This document shows positions 39,203 to 47,113 of a stretch of DNA of 57,115 bases, piece by piece. This stretch comes from a virus. The position numbers and the translations under genes are program-made. Location: positions 1-57,115 of IMG/VR virus record IMGVR_UViG_3300048587_000396, one strand, 5' to 3'. Under the pieces are notes generated by a model. That model saw only the letters and a list, made by a program, of their open reading frames with translations. It did not search any database and was not told where the DNA came from. How positions within the stretch are numbered: position 1 is the first letter of the stretch; the number at the start of each line of letters is the position of its first letter.

Positions 39203-40160
39203 GACGGTTGAGCCACCTCCTCGCTGCTACGATCCAGTCGTTGTTGGTCTCGGGCAGGATATCGACCGCCTGAGTGTCGCCCTTCTTGTGCTCGCGATGG
39301 GCGTGGACCATCGGAACGACCACCGACTGGAAGAAGTGAGACGTGAACTGGCTCGGATTGATGGGCGCTCGTGCGGTGAGCAGGCTCATCAGGACGTTGG
39401 CATCCTCGAGCGTGACCTCGGGGGAGAGGGTCGCCAGAGGAGTCGAGTAGACCTCGCCGGTATCATATTCCGTCGAGACCGCATCAGGTATCGATTGGAG
39501 ATTCTTGCCCGGCCCGAAGCCCGTGTAGATGTGCGCGTTCGTGCTGATCTGCGTCAGCGTGCCGACCCTGGTCTGGGTGGATGCCGACAGATACTCCAGC
39601 AGGAAGCTGAACTGCACGATGTTGGCGCCGAGCATTCCCCAGAACAGGTCGTTGCTCCGATTGAAGACGGTGAGGTGCATCGTGTCGTCGATGATGCGCG
39701 GGACCGCCATCAGGTTGCAGGGAATGTCGCGGCTGACAATGCCTAGATCTCGCTCCGCCTCCCAGATGCTCAGCACAGCTCGCCGGTTTCCTGGTTCCTG
39801 GTTGAGCATCATGACGACTTCCGAGAACTGCTCGTGGAGGCGCGCTCCGTAATGCCCCCGGAGGGTCTGGCCGTCGTCGCTGAACGTGTAGAACCGGTCG
39901 GCGATGTCTGCCAGGGGAATCACGGAGTCCACCTTGCTGAGGATCGACAGGCCGTCGACGAGGTGCAGGAACGGATTGATCTTGCGCCACGGGTTGAACA
40001 TCACCCGCTCGACGGGATTCAGCGTCTCGACAGCGAACGGTCCCGGATGGGAGATCACGTCGCCGTTGCGCGAGCCCTGCCGAACTCCGAAGTTCGACAG
40101 CCTCCGAGCCGCCTGGAACAGCAGATGGTCGCCGTTGCGACCGGTCAAGTGACTGAACAT
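39195..40160 (-). CDS. Thymidylate synthase-like enzyme (possible dUMP hydroxymethyltransferase)
   Basis: 321 aa. Catalytic Cys148 in SRDIPCNLMA (PCN in place of the usual PCH), FNRSNDLFWGMLGANIVQF for the QRS..D..lG....N pattern, with Asn180 at the position that selects dUMP rather than dCMP, and HIYTG near 215. Folate-dependent methylation of dUMP is the default; hydroxymethylation is equally possible and is favoured by the base-modification genes next door. The promoter at 40185-40213 drives this gene and those downstream. Confidence 0.8.
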   Translation of the reverse strand: MFSHLTGRNGDHLLFQAARRLSNFGVRQGSRNGDVISHPGPFAVETLNPVERVMFNPWRKINPFLHLVDGLSILSKVDSVIPLADIADRFYTFSDDGQTLRGHYGARLHEQFSEVVMMLNQEPGNRRAVLSIWEAERDLGIVSRDIPCNLMAVPRIIDDTMHLTVFNRSNDLFWGMLGANIVQFSFLLEYLSASTQTRVGTLTQISTNAHIYTGFGPGKNLQSIPDAVSTEYDTGEVYSTPLATLSPEVTLEDANVLMSLLTARAPINPSQFTSHFFQSVVVPMVHAHREHKKGDTQAVDILPETNNDWIVAARRWLNRRA

Positions 40161-40184
40161 GATGGTCCCCTGTTGCGTGCGCCT

Positions 40185-40213
40185 AGCCTAGCGCGGCCTG
40201 CCGCCGCGCGCCA
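40185..40213 (-). promoter_or_regulatory. Sigma70-like promoter for the thymidylate synthase-like gene
   Basis: Minus strand: TGGCGC, 17 bases, TAGGCT; leader with GGGGA before ATG 40160. Confidence 0.7.
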
Positions 40214-40217
40214 GCCC

Positions 40218-41141
40218 CTACAACTCCTTGGCTACGAAGTCGGCCAGGATACGCGCGACAGTCGCTGGATCATGGTGGCTCCTCAGATAGTCGTAGGCGT
40301 CCACCGGCTTCCGAGAGCGGTCACGCATGAGATCGATGATGTCCTGCGCCGACGAGATCGGCACAACGTAGTCCTGCAGAGGGCTCGGCCACGCCTTCAG
40401 CCAATCCGCAGCGACTGCCGTGATGCAGCCCGCCTTCAGACCGTAGAGGGTCGCATATTCGCTACCTCCGCCATCGCCCTTCCACGGCTTCGTCAGATTG
40501 AACGCGATCTCCGTGCTCGCTGCCAGAGCGCCCGTCTCGTCAGGCTCGTAGGCCATCTGGTCGTCGGGAGCGAAGCCGGGCCAGGGCGGATTGCCGAAAT
40601 GCTTGCGGAGGTAGTGGAACGCGTAGAGGCGGCTGATCTCGCCACGGAACTGCACCGGCTCCTTCCTGAGCCAGATGTTCGCCTCCATGATGAGCTCGAT
40701 GTTCTTGCGCGAAGTGACGCGCGTGAACGACATCCCCCGGAACTTGCGGGCAGGGGGAATCGGCTTCGCCGAGATCGGATGCGGCACGAACTGGCAGCCG
40801 GGATAGCGGCTCGCATACGACTCGCGGATCACGAACGTCTTCTCGTTGGGATATTCGGAGAGGACCTTGCAGTGATCCTGCTCGGTGGAATTGTGCAGGA
40901 AGCGATAGAAGCCCGCGTCCAGCATCCGCCGCTGATCGTCCTCCGAATGTGACTGATAGTTCGTGTGGAGTAGGATCTTCGGGCCTCGCTCCGCCAGAAT
41001 GTCGGCGAGCGTCTCGTCGCGGCTCATGGTCCAGAAGCGATACGGGATCTTCGCGCGCTTGAACCCGAGCACCATGTATCGCATGAACGGGCCGATACCG
41101 TTGCGGCGATGTTTCATGCCCTGCGAAATGAGGTGGATCAC
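40218..41141 (-). CDS. Glycosyltransferase (GT4-like)
   Basis: 307 aa. Two-lobed layout: N-terminal MIHLISQGMKHRRNGIGPFMRY, a switch region SFTRVTSRKNIELIMEANIWL, and C-terminal GDGGGSEYATLYGLKAGCITAV, which resembles the nucleotide-sugar contact (E-loop) of GT-B enzymes. In this neighbourhood the acceptor may be modified DNA; a cell-surface glycan is an alternative. 4-base overlap with the next gene. Confidence 0.6.
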   Translation of the reverse strand: MIHLISQGMKHRRNGIGPFMRYMVLGFKRAKIPYRFWTMSRDETLADILAERGPKILLHTNYQSHSEDDQRRMLDAGFYRFLHNSTEQDHCKVLSEYPNEKTFVIRESYASRYPGCQFVPHPISAKPIPPARKFRGMSFTRVTSRKNIELIMEANIWLRKEPVQFRGEISRLYAFHYLRKHFGNPPWPGFAPDDQMAYEPDETGALAASTEIAFNLTKPWKGDGGGSEYATLYGLKAGCITAVAADWLKAWPSPLQDYVVPISSAQDIIDLMRDRSRKPVDAYDYLRSHHDPATVARILADFVAKEL

Positions 41142-41389
41142 GCCCGCCCCTCCAACACGTCATTGCCGAACTTCTCGAGCTCTTCGCTGAGGTTGTCCAG
41201 CAGGTTCAGGTCCTCATCGGTGATCTCGTCCGGATCTTCCGTCTCGGACAGGTGGCCCGTCATGATCCCGAGGAACGCCTGAGCTCCCGCATAGAAGGCT
41301 CGACGCATCTCCTGCCGCTGGATCGGCGGCGCCTCCTGCAACAGGGCGGCTTCGAAGGACTCCCATTGCTCCTTGATGGTCTTGCTCAT
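41138..41389 (-). CDS. Small conserved-looking phage protein
   Basis: 83 aa. Pattern TIKEQWESFEAALLQEAPPIQRQEMRRAFYAGAQAFLGIM recalls small phage proteins of unknown function found in several phages. An acidic C-terminus follows (SETEDPDEITDEDLN). Overlaps both neighbours by 4 bases. Confidence 0.6.
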   Translation of the reverse strand: MSKTIKEQWESFEAALLQEAPPIQRQEMRRAFYAGAQAFLGIMTGHLSETEDPDEITDEDLNLLDNLSEELEKFGNDVLEGRA

Positions 41390-42381
41390 TCGTAGATCTC
41401 CTTCACTCGCGGTGTGAACGGGTCCCCCTCGATGGCGCGAGCGGCCACTCGGTAGGTCGCTTCGGTAGGAGCCAGCAGCTCCTCCTTGCCGAACTTGTCG
41501 GGCAGCAGACCGGGGCGGTTCACCGCCTCGTTGCATCCCAAGCACGGAATCATTGCGCGGCCATCGTGCATCAGGATGCGGCGCGCGGCCTGGAAATGCT
41601 TGTGATTCCACAGCTCGTCGAGCGGCATCTGTCCAACGTTCGCAATCTTGTAGTGTCCAGGCCAGTCCACGCAGCAGAGAGCGACATCGCCATTCCAGCG
41701 TATCGCCAGCTCTCGGAACGGCTTCGCGCACCGCTTCTTGGCATACGACTCGTCGGGAGGCCCGCTGTTCAGCGCGTGATTGCTGAGATGCGAGTGCGTT
41801 CCCTTGGTCGAGACGCTGATGTCCTTCACCCAGACCAGCTTCTTGCCGCGATGACGCTGATGCGGATTGCCTTCCGGGTTCTCGGGATACTCGATGAACT
41901 GGACCCCGTTCACACTCCCTGGGGGATATTTCTCGCGAAGCGCCGGAACGATGCGCGCGTGCCGATAATCGTCGAGCGCGAAGGTGTTCAGGCCAGCGTC
42001 GAAGAGCTCCTGGAGCATGTTCCCCTTGAGTAGTCCCCCGCCGTTCGAGGTCACCATGATGTAAGAACGAGGGAGGTAGTGGCGGAACTTCCAGACGATG
42101 GTCGGAAGATCCTTGTTGAGCGTGGGCTCGCCGTGCATGGCGAACTCCAGACGCGGGTTCCAGCTGAGCCGCTTGATCTCCTTGGCGATGTGGGTCGCCA
42201 GATCGATGTTCATATACTTGAACGGGCCGGAGTTCCTGCCGTGGTTCATGCCGACGGAATGCGCTCCGTTCGCACGAATCGATTGGATGCCGCAGAAAGC
42301 GCAGGCGAGATTGCATCCCTCGACCGGCTCCATCTGGATGGCGAACGGTGGTGTCTGTTCAACCACGGGAATTCCTTTCAC
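41386..42381 (-). CDS. Radical SAM / SPASM-like enzyme
   Basis: 331 aa. The 4Fe-4S site is EGCNLACAFC (C23, C27, C30). A SPASM-like second cluster is likely: RCAKPFRELAIRWNGDVALCCVDW and later CLGCNE. Radical SAM enzymes occur in phage base-modification clusters, for example M6-like thymidine hypermodification. The product cannot be named from sequence. Overlaps neighbours on both sides. Confidence 0.8.
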   Translation of the reverse strand: MKGIPVVEQTPPFAIQMEPVEGCNLACAFCGIQSIRANGAHSVGMNHGRNSGPFKYMNIDLATHIAKEIKRLSWNPRLEFAMHGEPTLNKDLPTIVWKFRHYLPRSYIMVTSNGGGLLKGNMLQELFDAGLNTFALDDYRHARIVPALREKYPPGSVNGVQFIEYPENPEGNPHQRHRGKKLVWVKDISVSTKGTHSHLSNHALNSGPPDESYAKKRCAKPFRELAIRWNGDVALCCVDWPGHYKIANVGQMPLDELWNHKHFQAARRILMHDGRAMIPCLGCNEAVNRPGLLPDKFGKEELLAPTEATYRVAARAIEGDPFTPRVKEIYE

Positions 42382-42604
42382 GGAGGAGCGCGGCCAGTCG
42401 GCTGCGATGCTGAACGAGGGTCGAGGCGAAGCGGATGCAATGGCCGAGGTGGCTGTCGGTCATCTCGTGCATGTAGAAAATGACGTTGCGATCCTTGGTT
42501 CGCCATTGATCCTGGCCGCATCGCGGTTCGGTGGCCCGACGCTGAGCGTGCCAGTCTCGCTTGCCGACGCCAGAGACGCAATTCGCTTGTTTCTCGTCGA
42601 TCAT
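42359..42604 (-). CDS. Small hypothetical protein
   Basis: 81 aa from ATG 42604 (ATGA overlap). Its 3' part (YMHEMTDSHLGHCIRFASTLVQHRSRLAALLRER) is a conserved-looking phage helix pair; it overlaps the radical SAM start by 23 bases. Three Cys in the first two-thirds. Function unknown. Confidence 0.6.
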   Translation of the reverse strand: MIDEKQANCVSGVGKRDWHAQRRATEPRCGQDQWRTKDRNVIFYMHEMTDSHLGHCIRFASTLVQHRSRLAALLRERNSRG

Positions 42605-43395
42605 GTCTTGGCGCTCTTCAACGCTTGTTCCCACTTGATGCGAACGTCCTTGCGGTTACCGAACGCTCCCCCGGTGGAGTTCTGCTTCTGCACGATCTCG
42701 ACGAACGCCGGATGGAGACGCTTGAGCTCCTCCGCCGCCGCGCTCTGCTTCTCGTGGTCGCGGTAGTCGGAACACCCGCCGGGAAGCTGCGTCTGCTGCT
42801 GATCCTGCACCCAATTCGTCAAGATGAAGTTCGGGTAGCCGCGACGGAGCAATTGGAGGGTGACGTCGAAGTCCTCCATGACCGGCACTCGGCCGTGGAC
42901 GGAGGCCAGGAACGGGATCGTCTGGTATCCCAGGACGCGCAGCATTCGGCCCACGATCTTGACGGGATATTTCTTGTCGTTGTTGCGAGCGTTGTTCCCC
43001 TGGCGGATGTCCACGCTCCCGTGAGCATACTTGTTGAGGTATGCCGCCACGAGCTCGATCATCTCGACGGTCTGCTCGGGGGAGTTCCGGTGCAGATGCC
43101 AGTCTTCCAGCGACAGCCGATGGTAGAAGCGGAGGTCGTCGTCCATCATGATGAACCTGTCGCGGTCCAGCTGACGAGAGTGCTTTCCGCACCACCAGCG
43201 CGTCTTGGCGATGCCGTCCAACGGACACGACAGCAGGCTCGCACGGTGACGCTCGGCCATCTTGGCATAGCGATCTCGTTGCTCCTTGGGCACCACGAGA
43301 TAGACCGTGAAATCGCGCTTGGCGCCGTCCAGAGCCTCCAGCGTCAGGGATCGATCGAACCGAGACCGGCTCGGCACATAGACTGCGAAACTCAC
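42601..43395 (-). CDS. TET-associated-type DNA glycosyltransferase (GT-A)
   Basis: 264 aa. N-terminal FAVYVPSRSRFDRSLTLEAL, then VYLVVPKEQRDRY, GIAKTRWWCG and the metal-binding FIMMDDDLRF (DDD at 85-87), followed by VMEDFDVTLQLLRRGYPNF. This order fits the TET-associated glycosyltransferases that computational work links to sugar transfer onto hydroxymethylated bases in phage DNA. I infer thymine hydroxymethyl as acceptor because a dUMP-type synthase is encoded. Confidence 0.7.
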   Translation of the reverse strand: MSFAVYVPSRSRFDRSLTLEALDGAKRDFTVYLVVPKEQRDRYAKMAERHRASLLSCPLDGIAKTRWWCGKHSRQLDRDRFIMMDDDLRFYHRLSLEDWHLHRNSPEQTVEMIELVAAYLNKYAHGSVDIRQGNNARNNDKKYPVKIVGRMLRVLGYQTIPFLASVHGRVPVMEDFDVTLQLLRRGYPNFILTNWVQDQQQTQLPGGCSDYRDHEKQSAAAEELKRLHPAFVEIVQKQNSTGGAFGNRKDVRIKWEQALKSAKT

Positions 43396-43601
43396 TGCAC
43401 TCCCCTCCGCTTCTGCGATGCTGCGACCTTCTCTCGATGCCTCGCCGCCTCGTCGAGGTCGGTCAGGACTTCGGGATCATACGGGTTCCGCATGGACTGC
43501 GGCAGGGGGAGTCCGTAGAACCTCCCTTCCGGCATCTGAATGTGCCGATGTTCCTTATAGGCGCCCTTCGCGATGAGGGTCCCCCGGAACCGCTTCGCCA
43601 T
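43392..43601 (-). CDS. Small basic protein, unknown
   Basis: 69 aa. KRFRGTLIAKGAYKEHRHIQMPEGRFYGLPLP followed by a charged helix. 4-base overlap with the glycosyltransferase and 1-base overlap with the next gene. Confidence 0.55.
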   Translation of the reverse strand: MAKRFRGTLIAKGAYKEHRHIQMPEGRFYGLPLPQSMRNPYDPEVLTDLDEAARHREKVAASQKRRGVQ

Positions 43602-43807
43602 CAGAACGACTCCCTCTCTGCCGCCTCGCTGAGCAGCCGACCAGCTTCGGCGGTGTTGCGATCATAGGCTTTCTGATCGCCGCGCTCCAAATCCTGCGCT
43701 GCGATCCACACGCGAACTGTCGCCCGAGCCCTCAAGGCTGCGGGACTGGTGAGGATGGACTGCGTGGGTTCGGGCACCGCCCTCCCGCGAGTGTCGAGGA
43801 GCGTCAT
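43601..43807 (-). CDS. Small hypothetical protein
   Basis: 68 aa. Contains RATVRVWIAAQDLERGDQKAYDRNTAEAGRLLSEAAER, a helical segment. TGATG and ATGA overlaps show tight translational coupling. Confidence 0.55.
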   Translation of the reverse strand: MTLLDTRGRAVPEPTQSILTSPAALRARATVRVWIAAQDLERGDQKAYDRNTAEAGRLLSEAAERESF

Positions 43808-43995
43808 CCGAAGGTGGCCTTCCAGTCTTCGGCGGTCATGCCGCTCATGAGGAACTCGCGCTGGTCGGCCGTGAGGCCGGGCATGGCCTTCTGAATGAGC
43901 TCACCGGACTGCCACCGCAGAAGCTGCTCCGGAGTGACGGGGATTTCGAGAGTATTCTCGCGCTGCGTGACGGGGCTTTTTCTGGTGACGAGCAT
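43804..43995 (-). CDS. Small conserved phage protein
   Basis: 63 aa from ATG 43995 with AGGAGG. RKSPVTQRENTLEIPVTPEQLLRWQSGELIQKAMPGLTADQREFLMSGMTAEDWKATFG matches a small domain seen often in phages, rich in conserved hydrophobic positions; I do not know its role. First gene after the promoter at 44024-44052. Confidence 0.7.
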   Translation of the reverse strand: MLVTRKSPVTQRENTLEIPVTPEQLLRWQSGELIQKAMPGLTADQREFLMSGMTAEDWKATFG

Positions 43996-44023
43996 GCGAA
44001 CCTCCTGAACGTGCCGCACCGCA

Positions 44024-44052
44024 AGCATAGCGCGCCCGCGCCTCTAGGGCAA
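44024..44052 (-). promoter_or_regulatory. Sigma70-like promoter for the modification operon
   Basis: Minus strand: TTGCCC, 17 bases, TATGCT, with the best -10 of the set. Leader with AGGAGG before ATG 43995. Confidence 0.75.
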
Positions 44053-44901
44053 GTGCGGCCTGTAAACGGAACGCACGGATCCCTGGCTCAGCTGAAGTCG
44101 ACGATACTTGTCGAACTCGCAACAGCAGTTCTGCACATCGTGGAGCTCCATGCGCTCAGCGATGCGGGGGAGTTCGCGTCTTACGATCTTGAGGAGATTG
44201 ACCATCATTGGGACTGCCTCGTGCTGGAAGACCCGCTTCACGCGGAAGGTCCCCCGCAATCGTGCCAGCCCGCGAGTCGAGCCTGGTCCAAGGGGAGCCC
44301 ACTCGTAGCGGTCCTCCCATTCGCCGGGATAGACGTGGCGCAGATCGGCGACAATCTGGCCCGCCATAAAGCTGCCAAGCCCCGGCCTGCCGCGCAAGGC
44401 GCTCCACGTGGCCTCCATACTTGAGGTGTCGATCTCGGGAGGGTCATTCCACAACGGAGTCAGGATGCGCTCCACGATCTGCAGATACTTCGGGCCTCCG
44501 TAGGCTCCGTTGATGATGTAGGCTCCCGTGAATATCTTCTCGCCCTTCAACGCTCGCTTGCTCAGCGCGCGGATGTATGCGGTCGGATCGAACGGGATTG
44601 GCGGAGGGAGAGCGGCGAGGGTGTCGGGCCAGTTGATCAAGCGACCAACGGCGCACGCGAGCACGGCCTCACTCGGCGAGGAATAGATATAGCTGCGATG
44701 CCAATTGAGGAGCCAGCGGCTCACTCGATCGTCCATGCGAACGACATTGCACCAGCGAAATCTGTCGAGGAAGGGGTCGGTGGACCAGGGACGCGGGAGT
44801 CCTTGCTCTTTGCGGAGACGAACGGCCTCCCGCTCCTGTATCCAATAGAGGAACTTGTCGACTTCAGCCGGGACGAAGGCCTCGGGGGAGAGCACCTTCA
44901 T
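44044..44901 (-). CDS. Thymine-modification protein: hydroxymethyl-dU kinase helical / aGPT-PPlase superfamily
   Basis: 285 aa. The signature KFLYWIQEREAVRLRKEQGLPRPWSTDPFLDRFRWCNVVRMDDRVSRWL (residues 16-64) matches proteins once named alpha-glutamyl/putrescinyl thymine pyrophosphorylases and now split into hydroxymethyl-dU DNA kinase helical domains and amino-acid:DNA transferases. Later TGAYIINGAYGGPK and RPGLGSFMAGQIVADLRH resemble helix-hairpin-helix glycosylase folds. No P-loop kinase domain is attached. A hairpin covers its start codon. It strongly suggests hypermodified thymine in this phage. Confidence 0.75.
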   Translation of the reverse strand: MKVLSPEAFVPAEVDKFLYWIQEREAVRLRKEQGLPRPWSTDPFLDRFRWCNVVRMDDRVSRWLLNWHRSYIYSSPSEAVLACAVGRLINWPDTLAALPPPIPFDPTAYIRALSKRALKGEKIFTGAYIINGAYGGPKYLQIVERILTPLWNDPPEIDTSSMEATWSALRGRPGLGSFMAGQIVADLRHVYPGEWEDRYEWAPLGPGSTRGLARLRGTFRVKRVFQHEAVPMMVNLLKIVRRELPRIAERMELHDVQNCCCEFDKYRRLQLSQGSVRSVYRPHLP

Positions 44902-44922
44902 GGCGGCATGATCTCCCCCGAG
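44881..44922 (-). promoter_or_regulatory. Hairpin masking the ribosome site of 44044-44901
   Basis: In the message, CTCGGGGGAG (complement of 44913-44922) pairs with CTCCCCCGAG (complement of 44881-44890). The 5' arm contains the GGGGGAG ribosome site and the loop holds the ATG. Ten perfect pairs should hinder initiation. Confidence 0.6.
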
Positions 44923-44942
44923 CTCGGCTAGTCAGCCGTCGA

Positions 44943-45929
44943 TCACTCGGCGACCTTGACGCAACCGCGGCGAACGAGGTTCGAGATGATGCCGCCCGCG
45001 TTCGGCTTCTTCTCGGCGCCCTTGAAGGTCGTGTTGATGGCCTCCAGCGCGTCGCCGTAGGTCATGCCGTCCTCGAGCGCGGAGTAGGCGTCGCCCAGGA
45101 TGGAACCCTCGCGCGGCTTGCTCTCGGCGTCGTCGAGCAGCTCCAGCGTCGCATCCTTCTTGATGCGCGGCGTGAAGTCGGGCTTCTCGCCCTTCTTCGG
45201 AGCGCCCTTCTTGGGCTCCTTCGCGGCCTTCTCCACCTTCGCCGGCGCCTTGGCCGACTTCTTGGCGGGCTTGGTCTCCTCCTCCTCGATTTCCTCCTCG
45301 TTCTCCTCCGGCTCGGGCTCCTTCGTCTTGGCCTTCGCCTTGGCCTTCGGCGCGGGCTTCTCCTCCTCGATCTCCTCCTCGGTCTCCTCCTCCGGCTCGG
45401 GCTCCTTCGTCTTGGCCTTCTTGACAGGCTTCAGCGGCTCGATGGCGAGGTCGCCGTCGTCGTCGAAGAAGAGGCCCATGTTCTTCTCGGCCAGTGCCTC
45501 GGTCAGCGCCTCGCGGGCCTCGTCGTCATCCTTCGTCTTGAGGATGTTGCCGGTGACCTGCTTGAAGGCCGACTTCAGAACCGGAAGCTCCAGTTCGCTG
45601 ATATCCACGGTCTGCACGTTGGGGAATCCCTTGATGCGTGAGCCGGTCGCCAGTCGACTCAGGTTCTTCGGGGAACGGATGGCCTGGCGAATGGCCTCCG
45701 GTAGGTCAGTCCACCCCGTCTTGGGACGAGGACCGGGGGAGTAGGTGCGTCCTCGGGGGAGTGTCCGTCGGACGAGGTGGACCGCTTCGCCGTCCGCTGT
45801 CATGGTGAAGCCGGACCAGTCCGGGCCTGCCGCCTGAGCAAAGATCTCAGTGGCGACGGGTGACGGCGTCTTGAGGACGGCGACTCCCCAGCCCATTCTA
45901 TCGCGGTATCGGAACATGACAGCGAACAT
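44943..45929 (-). CDS. Acidic/basic-linker protein with shared C-terminal domain
   Basis: 328 aa. The N-terminal 165 residues are folded (SELELPVLKSAFKQVTGNILKTKDDDEAREALTE). Residues 170-250 are alternating Glu and Lys/Ala/Pro blocks (EPEPEEETEEEIEEEKPAPKAKAK). The C-terminal 65 residues include LEDGMTYGDALEAINTTF and LVRRGCVKVAE, matching the end of the 27174-27710 protein. Its promoter is so close that the message may be leaderless. Confidence 0.65.
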   Translation of the reverse strand: MFAVMFRYRDRMGWGVAVLKTPSPVATEIFAQAAGPDWSGFTMTADGEAVHLVRRTLPRGRTYSPGPRPKTGWTDLPEAIRQAIRSPKNLSRLATGSRIKGFPNVQTVDISELELPVLKSAFKQVTGNILKTKDDDEAREALTEALAEKNMGLFFDDDGDLAIEPLKPVKKAKTKEPEPEEETEEEIEEEKPAPKAKAKAKTKEPEPEENEEEIEEEETKPAKKSAKAPAKVEKAAKEPKKGAPKKGEKPDFTPRIKKDATLELLDDAESKPREGSILGDAYSALEDGMTYGDALEAINTTFKGAEKKPNAGGIISNLVRRGCVKVAE

Positions 45930-45935
45930 GCTTGA

Positions 45936-45964
45936 AGCCTATACTGCCCGGTTACTGAATGCAA
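45936..45964 (-). promoter_or_regulatory. Sigma70-like promoter, possibly giving leaderless mRNA
   Basis: Minus strand: TTGCAT, 17 bases, TAGGCT, with only 6 bases between -10 and the ATG at 45929. Transcription should start at or next to the A of ATG. Confidence 0.65.
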
Positions 45965-45972
45965 TCGGGTAT

Positions 45973-46830
45973 TTAGAACGCCGTCTTGCGACGGGTCTTC
46001 GGCTCCTTCGCTTCGTCTTCGTCCGTGGCGAGATCCGCGTCCTCCTCCTCGGAAGCGGCGACACGACCCTGGGCAGTGAGTTCGTGGAACGAGCGCGCGA
46101 CCTTGTAGAGTTCCGCTCCGCCGTCGAACACCTCCTCGCCGTTCACGTTGATGAGCTCCGACTCCAGCGAGATGATCGGGACGTGGAAGTCCCCCTGGTC
46201 GTTGGACTGGGGGCTCGACTTCATGCGGTAGATGTTCATGAAGGACGGCGCCACGAACGTATTCCCGCCCTCGTCGCGGATCTTCTGATTGGAGATCAGC
46301 GTCAGCCAGCGCCGCGAATGCGTGGCTTTCGTGCCGGTCATCGAGAACACGACGCGCTCGTATTCGCCGGACTCCTCGTCCACGATCATGAAGTAGTGCT
46401 CGGGCGTCTCGATGATCTCGTGGCCGTCCTCGGTGACCCACTTCGCCTGGGATACCTTCTCCAGCCCGTTCGTGACATCCTTGCTGTCGTGCGAACCGAC
46501 GATGCCGCCGCCCTGGTCACGGGGGATCCACTCGACCCAGCGACGGGTGAAGTAGCAAGGGATCACCAGGATGCCGGTCTCCTCGCCCTCGTAGAGCTTC
46601 TGGATGCTCGCGAGGCAGAACATGCCGGGCTTCGCACCCTTGATGAACTCGGGCCTGGTCTTCTTCGTGACGCGGCTCATCTCATGCACGAGAGTCAGTC
46701 GTGGGATGATGAGATCGGCGCTGGTGACGTTCTCCGTCCCCCGGCCTGCATCGGCGAGCGTGGAGATCGACGGCCGCTTGGCGACCGCCTGCGTCTTGTT
46801 CGTGGTGGTGGTGGTGGCGAGCTTCGCCAT
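45973..46830 (-). CDS. Conserved-looking phage protein, possibly ssDNA-binding
   Basis: 285 aa. A Thr-rich start, then DLIIPRLTLVHEMSRVTKKTRPEFIKGAKPGMF and a beta-rich core (GILVIPCYFTRRWVEWIP, YFMIVDEESGEYERVVFSMTGTK). An acidic stretch (SEEEDADLATDEDEAKEP) precedes a basic tip KTRRKTAF. I recall similar proteins in other phages without firm function. The acidic tail and gene context suggest a DNA-replication accessory such as a single-strand binding protein; weak inference. Confidence 0.55.
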   Translation of the reverse strand: MAKLATTTTTNKTQAVAKRPSISTLADAGRGTENVTSADLIIPRLTLVHEMSRVTKKTRPEFIKGAKPGMFCLASIQKLYEGEETGILVIPCYFTRRWVEWIPRDQGGGIVGSHDSKDVTNGLEKVSQAKWVTEDGHEIIETPEHYFMIVDEESGEYERVVFSMTGTKATHSRRWLTLISNQKIRDEGGNTFVAPSFMNIYRMKSSPQSNDQGDFHVPIISLESELINVNGEEVFDGGAELYKVARSFHELTAQGRVAASEEEDADLATDEDEAKEPKTRRKTAF

Positions 46831-46845
46831 GTCGGTCCAGTCCCT

Positions 46846-47112
46846 TCAGATGTTCGTGCGCGACGGGGGAAGCTTGTCGAACCCGGGAGTCGCCGCATTA
46901 TCCAGGGTCATGCGAACCACGGTGTCGTCCACCTTGATCCGCTGGATGTCGAAGAAGTGGCCGTCCGGCAGCTTGTTGTCCTCTCCGACTTTCGGCGCCA
47001 GCAGAACCTGGACGCATCCACTGAGGTAGGTCACCACGCCGGTGATCCGTCCCCGGAAGCCCGTGATGCGGTCCTCGCCGTATCGGCCGAGCAGCGAGCG
47101 TTCGTCGTTCAT
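46846..47112 (-). CDS. Small conserved-looking phage protein
   Basis: 88 aa. GEDRITGFRGRITGVVTYLSGCVQVLLAPKV resembles a small SH3-like phage domain of unknown function seen elsewhere with the pattern VTGF.G..TG...YL.GC.QV. The stop of the next upstream gene is one base away. Confidence 0.6.
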   Translation of the reverse strand: MNDERSLLGRYGEDRITGFRGRITGVVTYLSGCVQVLLAPKVGEDNKLPDGHFFDIQRIKVDDTVVRMTLDNAATPGFDKLPPSRTNI

Positions 47113-47113
47113 G

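Noticed and set aside
39195-40160. dCMP hydroxymethylase
   Set aside because: Asn at residue 180 in GANIVQF fits dUMP binding; dCMP enzymes carry Asp there.
45100-45744. 214-aa Ser/Phe-rich plus frame
   Set aside because: Antisense to the Glu/Lys linker of the 44943-45929 gene, which creates Ser/Phe runs.
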